Shown here: positions 48,749 to 57,763 of the stretch, piece after piece
Numbering within the stretch: position 1 is the first letter of the stretch
How the letters are laid out: the number at the start of each line of letters is the position of its first letter
Assembly: GCF_000218685.1 (NCBI RefSeq)
Contig: NW_006763302.1
Location: forward strand, 37,180-101,179
Source: Serpula lacrymans var. lacrymans S7.9
Lineage: Eukaryota; Basidiomycota; Agaricomycetes; Boletales; Serpulaceae
DNA: 64,000 nucleotides
Direction: 5' to 3'
Notes under the pieces: model-generated
What the model was told of the DNA's origin: nothing
Database searches by the model: none
The model's input: only the letters and a program-made list of their open reading frames with translations
Position numbers and translations under genes: made by a program

Positions 48749-48955
48749 GAGGCCTGCATGAAGACCGAAAGTCGCCGACTATGATATTGTATTTGACCTC
48801 GAAGACGTGGACCGCAGTGAGCAGTGCGTGGGAACTTTGAACCAGACGCAGACAGCAATACTTTTGTCGGGGCACAGGTTAACCAGCATCTTTGCTGGCG
48901 TATTCCATCTTCGAAACCGAAACTTCTAATACAGCCAGGCAACGGTCAGCTAGCC

Positions 48956-50597
48956 ATGGCGAAATCTCAGGAAAGCTTCATGTTCACGGTCGGAAAACTC
49001 GGTATGTTACACGCACGTCTTTCTTGCTTCTGCAGATTAACCACAAAGTTAAACCCCCAGACGCCGGAATGGCTGTAAGCGAAGTTATTACCTGCTATAC
49101 ACCAAATTAACCCCTTATGATTCCGGCCTTTTGTAGATCCTTCTCGGAGAACGAGCCCACTTGATCGAGTTTCCTTCCGTGCTGTTGCCTCCGGGGGCGA
49201 CGACTGGCTCAATAGTCAACATCTCCGTTCATCAAAACACAACCGAGGAGCACAAGCGAGATCTCGAGTTCTGGTCCCTGCAAAACAATATTCTGGAAGC
49301 CTATGGACATACGTCACCGTCCCCACCAAACCTCGAGGTATGTGTACGCCGAAAACCCTGCACCGTTGTTGCTCATCGTGTTTTAGGTTCGAAATGTTAC
49401 TCAGACCTCTGTCACGCTTGAATGGCCTACCATCAATCTCGCGACCGCCAAATTGCGTTCTCTTGATATATACAAAAACGGACAACGTCTCGCTGCCATC
49501 CCAAACGCGGTTACCAACACCTCCACGAAGCTATCCAGCCTTCAGCTTGATACGGAGTATACTTTCCAGCTAATCATGCGTACAACGGCTGGAACATATC
49601 CTTCTAATCTCATCCGTGTGCGTACACATACCATAGTTGATACATCCGGCATATCTGTTTGCTTCGGGACAGTGCAGGACCCTGCGTTACTAGAGAATGC
49701 CAAGCTGGCACTTGGGGAAATGCGTGCTAAGTGGAGTGATAAAATTCAAATAGATACCACGCACTTTGTGTGCACCACACCAGCGGCGACTCCCAATGGT
49801 GCGCAGGCCACAGGTGGCATCAGTAGCGGACCTGGGGTGGAGTATCAACGTGCCCTTCAACTTAGCATTCCTGTTGTGCAGCCTCATTGGATCTTAGCCT
49901 GTCTTTCAGAAAAGAGGTGCGCAGGATCTTCCTTATTCCGTCGATCTACTAACGGGGGTCGTGTAGGATGGTTCCTATAGCTGGCTTTTACCTAGGCACA
50001 ACCCCCTCCACACCGATGAACTCTGCTCCATTCCAGCGTCCCCAGTCGATGTCTCAAGCGTCTTTACCACAGTCTGCGTCTTCCAGCAATATGCACAGAA
50101 ATGGACCCAACCGTGCGTCCATGCCCGCACCGCAGCGTGTATCTCCCGCTTCGCCTCCTGCAACATTGAATGGTAGACCACATCCCACAAGTCCGGAGAC
50201 TAGTGCAAGGTCCATTCCGCTCGATGCTACCCCGGAAGAAGATCACGAGGAGGAAAACCCAGCGGGAATGCGTTCACCAACGGATAGTGCGGGGCGGAAG
50301 AGTAGGAGTGGGACTATGGATAAAAACTTCAAGTTCCCTCCATCGAACACCTCTCCACCAACGAGTGTCAGCGAAGCACCCAAGCCAAAGCCAGACCCAC
50401 CCTCACCCCCCGGGCTCGAAACAACCGGAGCAGCGGCTCGTGAGGCTCAGGACGGTGAATTAACACCTATCAGCTTTGTAGTTCCATCAAGTGTGGAAGT
50501 TCCACCACCCCCTCCCGTGGAAAAAGAGAAGCCTGCTCAGGTGGTAGATGATGGAGAAGAGGAAGTGGGTGAGACGGAGGAGATTGCGCTCAATTAG
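48956..50597 (+). CDS. CHS5: CHS5, exomer scaffold for chitin synthase export
   Basis: Five exons: 48956-49001, 49049-49074 (26 nt), 49137-49337, 49387-49916 and 49967-50597; 477 residues. The N-terminus (FTVGKLVKPPDAGMA, then ILLGERAHLIEFPSVLLPPG) matches the dimerisation part of Chs5. An FN3 domain follows (LEVRNVTQTSVTLEWP, LRSLDIYKNGQRL), then a BRCT domain (ISVCFGTVQDPALL, HFVCTT, VVQPHWILACL). The tail is disordered, Pro/Ser/Glu-rich. Exomer coats Golgi vesicles and sends Chs3-type chitin synthases to the surface in yeast. The acceptor at 49048 keeps the frame; the nearer AG at 49035 would stop it. It lies about 18 kb from the chitin synthase gene. Confidence 0.9.
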
Positions 50598-50798
50598 ATG
50601 TTTGTTTTCCCGTTCCGGCCTCTTGTTATTTTTTTTTACTGTAAATACATCGATGTTGTAAATATTCAACTCCCTCAAGGATGGACTGTAAGCTGTTGTA
50701 TTTATGGTAGTATGGTGTAGTTCTCTCCGGCTTATCGCCGTTACGTCAGCTGCCGTTGTCGTCCAGCCAATTTTTGGCCTTTGAAATCCTGAGGGAAG

Positions 50799-51978
50799 AT
50801 GAGTGCCATGGGAGAAGGCATATTGGTACCAGAAACATTCCTCCCACTTCCAGGAGACACTGTTAACCAGCCTTATGTCTCTGTTTCCTGCATCCCAGCT
50901 GGATTTCTTCATTTACCCGACCGGGAGGTCTTCGATGACGCCCTGGAGCAGCCTGAGAGCACCGGCAGACAAGTTCCCTCTTTCGCATTCCTTATCGATC
51001 ACAGCGAGTATGGGAAGCTTTTGTTTGATCTGGGTCTGAGAAAGGTATCCTTGCGTACCACTATGGTTGTTTTTGGTCGTTGCTCTCATGCCGTGACTTA
51101 GCATGGGCAGGGCTATCCCCCTACTTTGAGGGAGACTCTGGAGATCTTCGTCGTACATTGCCCTCGAGATGTCGTAGATCTCTTGCAGGAGGGTGGCGTA
51201 TCACCCAGTGAAATAAGAGCGGTGATTTACAGGTGTGTACATCTACACTTCATTTGCTCGAAACTGATTGCATTTCCTTTATCTGACAAGCCATCTACAT
51301 TTCGACCACGTTGGAGACTTGACCCCTTTCATTTCAGCTCAACTCATTCTAGGCAGTGAAGCTGCACAGGTTATGAAAAAAACCTACCCCAAAAACCCTG
51401 ATAGTGTATTCGCCGAGTTACCTCCTGGTCAGAAAGTACGCTACGTTAGTTTTGCAGAGGAGGAGGAGCCACCAACCGTAGATCAAGGATCTTATATGGC
51501 TGCAGTGTATCAAGCGCAGATCAACCCTGCATTCCCCATTCCTTCGCGAGAGATGCCATCTTCGACTGTCATTTCACCACTTGGCTCGTTCACACAGGCA
51601 CTGGATCTTTTTAATGACGGCTCTTTTTATCTTTTGGATGCTCCAGGTCATTTCCCTGGACATCTCGCCGCTCTTGCTCGTGTAGCTCCCAACCGCTTCG
51701 TCCTTCTCGCGGCAGATTGCTGCCACAATCGCATTTGCTACGATCCTGGCGATAGACTCGTATCTCGCGAGAACTACCACAACGTTGATGACGCGAGGGA
51801 TACGGTTCTGCGACTCAAACGAATGAATCAGGAGGATAACGTTGTGGTCATCCTCGCTCATGAAACAGAGAGGTTACATGAGATGCCTCTATTTCCGAGG
51901 ACTTTGAATCAGTGGGCAGATGAGGAGGCCAGTAGGAAGGCTCTGAGAAATATAGCGGACCGACAATTGTCAGTTTAA
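50799..51978 (+). CDS. Metallo-beta-lactamase-fold hydrolase (lactonase-like)
   Basis: Three exons, 50799-51044, 51111-51232 and 51291-51978; 351 residues. Splicing across 51233-51290 creates SHLHFDHVGD (His124, His126, Asp128, His129), the metal-binding HxHxDH motif of the family. Further metal ligands are likely in LLDAPGHFPGHLAALA, RFVLLAADCCH and VILAHE. The layout resembles N-acyl-homoserine-lactone lactonase-like fungal proteins; the substrate is not known. No signal peptide is seen, so it is probably cytosolic. A decayed copy lies at 53545-54268, so the gene is part of a local duplication with the beta-trefoil-like gene next to it. Confidence 0.85.
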
Positions 51979-52372
51979 TCCACTAATTGTTGCATAGTAA
52001 GTTGGAGGGAGGCAGATAGCAAAGAAAGAAGTTATTAGAAAGGGGTTTCTCTTTTATTTTGTCACTTATGTGTATCGATGCACTTGTAATCCCTGCAGAC
52101 ATCGCATGTGTGTAGACCGTGGTTTAAATTTCATCTGTACTCCTCACTCAACGTTTGCTTTTAGCGCACCAGTAATTAGTCCCTGTGAGTCTACGATTCG
52201 CGCAATACAGTAGTCAGTGGCATCGTAGACACTCGTATACATGTGTTTATTCAGAGCTACACGGAATACAATGGTAGTTTTTTGATATATGCTGGTACAT
52301 TGCAATGAATGTACCGGGTACGATATTTATACAAGCTCACAAAGATTTTGCCTGAAGTCCACCGCCTTGCCT
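51979..52372. other. Intergenic between convergent genes (duplicated with 54269-54551)
   Basis: The stretch with gcgcaccagt near 52165 and acactcgtatacat near 52228 has recognisable counterparts at about 54345 and 54401, showing that the duplication includes this spacer. No gene. Confidence 0.5.
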
Positions 52373-52983
52373 TCACTCATCGTGCGCGTGAGGGCCAGGT
52401 CCAGTGAAAGTGAATAAGGATTTCTTGAATTCTTCCGATGTAGGGTGTGCAGTAATCGGATGGACAACAACCTGCAAATAGACCTTTTTTATTAGCTTTT
52501 CCACCAATTAGGCCGTCAAACTAACCTGAGTGTGCAAGTCTCCCTTAGGCAGTGTCCAAGCGCCATGTTGAGAAGTAGCATTGACGCTGTAGAATAGTCA
52601 GCGAAGTAATGAATGCTATGGCATGAGCCTTACGTATAAGCATTGTATTGCGGGTGATACTCAAGGGTCCAACGCTCAGTGACAGGAGGTTGATGGAAGA
52701 CTCCATAAACTGCGTTATCGATGATAGCGGCGTTTGTGCCAGTGGCAGTGATGATATAACGACCGCCGCCAACATTTTGAACTTCAAGCTTAAAGATCAA
52801 TTGATGGAGTTAATACGTATCAAGACCCTCAGCTCGAGAAACACCACTTGCCTTTTCTTGCGTTCCTGGGAATAAAGCCAATTTCCTGGGGTGGTCACCC
52901 GAGGCATGAAGGGTGTTTACGCTGTTGCCTTTGAAAGCAACGTTGCTGATAACATAGACATTACTGAGCAATTCGTTAGACAT
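52373..52983 (-). CDS. Small beta-trefoil-like protein, possible I66-type protease inhibitor (copy A)
   Basis: Four exons, 52983-52852, 52788-52634, 52586-52526 and 52471-52373; 148 residues. YVISNVAFKGNSVNTLHASG, VGGGRYIITATGTNA, ERWTLEYHPQYNAYTV and HGAWTLPKGDLHTQVVV have the rhythm of the small basidiomycete beta-trefoil inhibitors (cospin/I66 group), an assignment from pattern memory only. No signal peptide is present. The first intron starts with GC (AAG|gcaagt), a strong GC donor. The paralog at 54552-55138 has GT there. Confidence 0.6.
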
Positions 52984-53544
52984 TGTATGGAAGAGGTTAT
53001 TTGTGGTGGTGGTGGTTGGGCCTTTTGAAGCATAGCTGGAGGGGTTTTATACCGTACAGAGTGCTGTCCGTCTAGAAAGGGGAATGACATGGGCCCGAAC
53101 AGTGTCGAAGAGAGTCGAATGGAAGTGGATGGATGTTTTCCGTACTGGGCAGGTTTGCAATGGTCCTGTCATCCCGACCCGCACTAAGTACGTCAAATGC
53201 TTATGTAACGTTTGCAATTGTGCACAAAGTACGAACACGTGATTTCCACACGCGTCCACGAGATCGAGTTTTTCTACTGTGATAATCAACCGTACTACTC
53301 AATATGTGTACCACCGTCCCTTTCGACCAGACTCATCCTGGAACATCGGCCAAAATTTCATCCATCTTTGACGTGTCTTTAATTAGGGTCGACTTTCTCG
53401 TGCGTAACAAGCTACTGGCGCAACTTTACCTTTTATCTCATAGTAAACGCGACACTCTACCTTCTGGCATCAAAATCTACGTTATGAGACAGGATCCATT
53501 CGTACCATATTCATAGTCGAAAGCTTCTAGAATATATCGCTAAC
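52984..53544. other. Intergenic between the duplicated blocks
   Basis: Probable promoter of copy A on its right side. The frame at 53304-53516 (plus) has no family resemblance. Confidence 0.45.
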
Positions 53545-54268
53545 CACCTCATGTCTCCACCTCCCCCATCCAACTGAATTTCTCCTTTTGACCATGAGGT
53601 CTTCGATGGTTGTTCTAGAAGAGCCAGACCAGAGTGCTACTGAGGAAACTATCTCCTTTTGCGTCCTTCTTGATTGCAGCAGGTGAGAGCCTTTGGTTTT
53701 ATCTGGTTCTGGGATAAAAACCTAGATCAATTAGTGTTTCGTGCAGTCACCGATATTTGCTTATACCTCATCTATAGAGCCGATTGCGTCATATGATGGG
53801 CGAGAAGCAGCATATGCAGTTAGGCCATGTCCACCTGATAGGTACCATTCAACTCAACTCTTCCGCAGCGGATCCGCTCAGGTCGCGAAGAGACTTGCAT
53901 AAGATCCTGTCGGTATATTTGTCGAGGTGCTTGCTAGTCGGGGTGTCTTCTACGTCATTTCATGGTCTCGTGTGTACATGTCCTAGATCTTTTTAAAGAC
54001 CGCTGATTTAATTTTTTGGTTGCCCCAGGCCCCTGTGATGGATATCATGCTAGACCCATTGCACGAGGACTACGATAGGGGAGACGACCTGAGAGATATC
54101 TTTGAGTGACTCGAACGAATGGATTGAGAAGGTAATATCGTGGTCGTTCTTACCCATGACCACACAGGTTGAATGAGAGATCGAGGAGTTGGAATCAGTG
54201 GGCGGATTACGGAAAGTATGAATGCATTGAGAAATATAGCGGATGAAATGAATACAATAATAACTTGA
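53545..54268 (+). pseudogene. Decayed copy of the lactonase-like hydrolase
   Basis: Two stretches align by eye with the gene at 50799-51978: 53545-53680 with its first exon (both contain gaggtcttcgatg) and about 54030-54268 with its last part (cgaacgaatg, ttggaatcagtgggc, agaaatatagcgga). The middle is shortened and no HxHxDH motif is visible. Stops break every frame. It is a relic of a tandem duplication that also produced the downstream beta-trefoil-like gene. Confidence 0.75.
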
Positions 54269-54551
54269 ATTTGGGGAAAGATGATAACATATAAGGTAAC
54301 GCGACCTATGAAAGATGCGCTCGTAGTTACGTCTATGTACTGTAGCGCACCAGTGATTGCTTTTTGCGACTCACAGTCCATGGTCGGAGGCAGATAGCAG
54401 ATACTCGTATACATATATTTTCTTCAATTGAGCTACACTACAAAGGTAATTTCTTGAAACATGTTACGAAACATTGTGTTAAGTATACCAGGTTCGATAG
54501 TTGTACAAGCTCGCAAGGCTACAATTTAAAACATCACCTCGCCTACACTCA

Positions 54552-55138
54552 TTATGCGCCACGGTGTGGTCCTTCGAAGGTGAACAAGAAGGTTTTGTAA
54601 ACATCTGGGCTGGCATCAATGGGGGCGACAGCAACCTGGAGTATTTCTTGATTAGCTATTCCAATAAATCATGCTATAAGAGTTGCCTGAGTGTGCGAGC
54701 CTCCGTTAGGCACAGTCCACGCGCCGTTCTGAGAAGTAGCCTGGACACTGTAAAAGTTGTCAGCACGAGAAATCAATAACAGGGTGGGAATCTCACATGT
54801 AAGCATCATATTGTGGTTGATATTCGAGAGCCCACTTCTCAGAAGTTCCGCGAAAGATTCCAAAAACTTTGCCATCGATGACAGCAGTGTCTGTTCCAGT
54901 CACTTTGATGTTATAAAGACCGCCATGGTTGCTAACTTCAACCTTTGGTTAGGTTCGACGCGATTAGTACAATGATAATGACTCTGACTTGACAAAATCT
55001 GCTCACCTTGGTTGCTATTTCCGACGGAGGGAACATAGCCACTGGCCTGGGGCTCTCGCCCGAGCTGTGAAGGGTGCCTACGCTGCCTTCAAAAGCGACA
55101 TTGCGGATAATATAGTCATCACTGGGTAGTACAGACAT
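54552..55138 (-). CDS. Small beta-trefoil-like protein, possible I66-type protease inhibitor (copy B)
   Basis: Four exons, 55138-55007, 54942-54797, 54747-54687 and 54635-54552; 140 residues. It parallels copy A throughout: YIIRNVAFEGSVGTLHSSGE, GGLYNIKVTGTDTAVIDG, EKWALEYQPQYDAYMVQATS, NGAWTVPNGGSHTQVAV. Exons 1 and 3 have the same lengths as in copy A (132 and 61). Here intron 1 starts GT (gtgagc) but intron 3 starts GC (CAG|gcaact), the reverse of copy A. The frame is intact, so it is likely functional even though the neighbouring hydrolase copy decayed. Confidence 0.6.
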
Positions 55139-56229
55139 GGTATAAAAAGACTTCCGAAAGTAAGGATTTGGGGTGCTTGGACCTTAGGCCTTATGAAGCA
55201 AACCTGAAGGGGCTTTATACCATACAGACCACTCCGTTTCGAAAGGGGATATAGGATGGGACCGAACAAGTTGAACAGAGTTAAATGGAAGCAGATAGCA
55301 GATATGAACACTGAATTGGCAGGCACTGCCCATTACGGAGGCTGGTGGAGTTTTATGAAAGCCGTTAGCAAACTGTCAGGAGCTAACCGAGCTGAATCCC
55401 AAAAGGTAAGTCCTCAAAAGATAAGTCCTTTTGTGTGACGAAGCCACTGGAAGCTTCAGTGTCATGGTGAGGAGTCCGGCGAGCACGAAAGCAGTCTCCA
55501 GTGTCTGGCCTAACACAGACATATGATAGTCGATATATCTACGTTTATAACTAAAAAGGAAGGCGAGCTAGTTGGAGAGGCTCTTGCGCCACTACGCTGC
55601 CACCTCGAATCCTAAGCAGCTCATATCAATAGGGCAATAGGGGTGCAAATCTGAAAAATTACACATATTCCTGGACCCGTAGGATCCAGGTTTCCATTTC
55701 GTAATTGAAGTTTTTTTCCTTCCAGGAGCTTTTATACCCTTTTTGGATAGAACCTGTTGAGATACCGTGGGTGTAACGGTTGTGACTCAACCGTCACTAG
55801 CCTTGAATCACGTTGTTGCTTATTCATACCTGCCTTAGTCTTGCTCGCGTCACATTCCTTATTCCAGAAACCGAGCCATAATATTTCTCGCTAGTCACTC
55901 GTTCGCCTTTTATGACTTAGCCTACTTTCGTTTCATATATAAAGGACCCTCTTGTCGTAGAATTCCCCAGTCAATTCTGAATACACCAGTAGACCTTAAA
56001 CTGTGATTTGGACCCAGAGCTCTCTCATTTCCCTACTACTACGTGTGACGTTCCGTGTGACCATTACATCTTTTTTCACAAAACATTGTCTACCCCATCC
56101 AACCTCTATCATCGCAAACGGACCTCGGCCTGATTAACCAAGAACACCCAACACCGCAAAACTATGAATTCAACCAATCCCTGCCCAGCCCCGTACCACT
56201 TGCATGCAAGAAACTGACCAACTGCCACG
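55139..56229. other. Intergenic, no gene recognised
   Basis: Lies between the duplicated block and the repeat zone. No supported gene or repeat was found. Confidence 0.45.
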
Positions 56230-57135
56230 GTGCAACTGAGGGTGAACAGTGAGTCCTCGTTGCCTCGCATTACTGACGACTCATCTCCCTCAGCTACCAA
56301 CCTACAGGGCCCAGGATTACCTGGCCCTCCCTCTGTTCGTGGCGCGCCTGCTGGCAGTATAAGCGCCACAGCGAGAAGTCCCTCCGGTCATCCAGGAGAT
56401 GACCAGGAGGTGGTAGAACTGCTATATCAGACACCTGTTAGTAGTTGAAGCGATGACTGAAATATACCCCCCCATATGACGAAATTGTCTCGACTGATGC
56501 CTGGACGCAGGTATGGATCAGTTTTAAGTATTGACCAAGAAAGATTGGTCGAGCAAGCGGAACATCTACTCACCGAAGAGCAACTTCTCTCCATCCTCAA
56601 AAGGTGGCATGATCAGACTGAGTTAGACCCCAAAAAAAGTTCCGATTGTGACAAAGGGCCTTCAAATGCCAAAGGAAAAGAACACGACCACAGGAATTGG
56701 GGAATCCTGGCCAAATCTCAAATTGACATCGCAGAACAACAGTCAGCACTAGATGCGTGGAAGAAGGCACAACAATGGGCCCACCAAGAGCACCACAGAC
56801 CTACTGCTAGGAAAATAAATGTCAGCACAAATAAGAATGCAAGGGCTCCTCAGAACAAAAATGTAGCCGAGTCCTATGATACTCAAATAAAAGACACACG
56901 GCGACAACTGAAAAAGCTGAACGTTTGATTAGAAAAAGAGAAAAGAAAGCATGGACGAGTAAGACCTTCCGTACCTGTAGTAGAAAACCACAACCCCATG
57001 GAAACAATGATCAACAAAATGATTCATCCTCAGAAAGGGCTAGCTATGCCGAGGACACCTCATACATTGAATCCTATCAACCAAATTCCTGCTGGAAGCT
57101 ACATTGGGAGATTGTTACACCGGCTTCAAAGACAA
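56230..57135 (+). pseudogene. Unknown gene truncated by the retrotransposon
   Basis: An open frame 56476-56928 (with LVEQAEHLLTEEQLLSILKR and a basic coiled-coil-like end) continues in the same frame after a single TGA at 56926-56928 through LEKEKRKHGRV and GSYIGRLLHRLQ to the LTR border at 57135. A Pro/Ser-rich frame at 56230-56448 may be an upstream exon, but I found no splice pair that fits. I do not recognise the family. The insertion at 57136 cuts it. Confidence 0.45.
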
Positions 57136-57752
57136 TGTAACAACCAAGAGTTAGTTACTCTGGCGCACACAGAACACACTATAAGGAAGATGATGAGGGA
57201 GTGGTTACCCCTTGAGCTGCAGAGAGTTTGTTGGTTAACAACAGGAGGACTCACTGAGGAGTCTCCTGGATCTATTGGGGTATATATACTACTACAGTGT
57301 TATTTGTACATGTGTACTATACAGTTGATAGAGACAGTGGCTGATGATGTCATGTGAGAGAGTTGTGTCTATAATAAGAAGAAAGGCAACACGGCGTGAG
57401 AAAGAGGAGTTTGGACAAAAGGGGAAGTGCCGCATGGCACCATGTGTTAGAATATACTCTGACATACCAATACTCCATAGGATAATACCTCTGATTTGTA
57501 AGCCAGCCCAGTATGCAGCAGCTATTCTGTGTAAGATGTCCATGGTTGCATGTCATGTTTAATATCCTACATTGTATAACCTTGGTCATATAGCTCAATT
57601 GGTAAAGCAGCTGGCATGTATCCAGAAGGTTCCAGGTTCAATCCCTGGTCTGGTCATTATCCAATTTTATCACCATGTGTGAACGCTAAAGTACAAGGTT
57701 AAAGCGGAGAATAAAAGTAAAGGGAAGGTCTGAAAGTTGTGTTATCGTAACA
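57136..57752 (-). mobile_element. 3' LTR of a Ty3/gypsy chromovirus (interrupted by a tRNA-derived insertion)
   Basis: Plus-strand TGTAACAACC...GTAACA borders; the element reads on the minus strand, so this is its 3' LTR. Without the 224-bp insertion (plus one 10-bp duplicate) it is about 383 bp, and it lacks about 40 bp present in the nested LTR at 61717. TATATATA near 57283 is the likely promoter. Confidence 0.85.
57447..57670 (+). mobile_element. tRNA-derived insertion (SINE-like) with 10-bp target duplication
   Basis: It is flanked by caccatgtgt at 57437-57446 and 57671-57680, and is absent from the other LTR copies. 57584-57656 resembles a tRNA: box-A-like tagctcaattggtaaagc and a perfect T arm CCAGG-TTCAATC-CCTGG, the same T arm as the insertion near 1955. 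The acceptor ends do not pair. The tRNA-like part lies near the right end, with about 137 nt before it and only 14 after, which is unusual for a SINE. Confidence 0.7.
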
Positions 57753-57763
57753 CTACCCCCCTT
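57753..57763 (-). promoter_or_regulatory. Polypurine tract of the gypsy element
   Basis: On the minus strand the bases after the pol stop and directly before the LTR read AAGGGGGGTAG. That is the expected place and composition for the plus-strand primer of reverse transcription. Confidence 0.75.
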
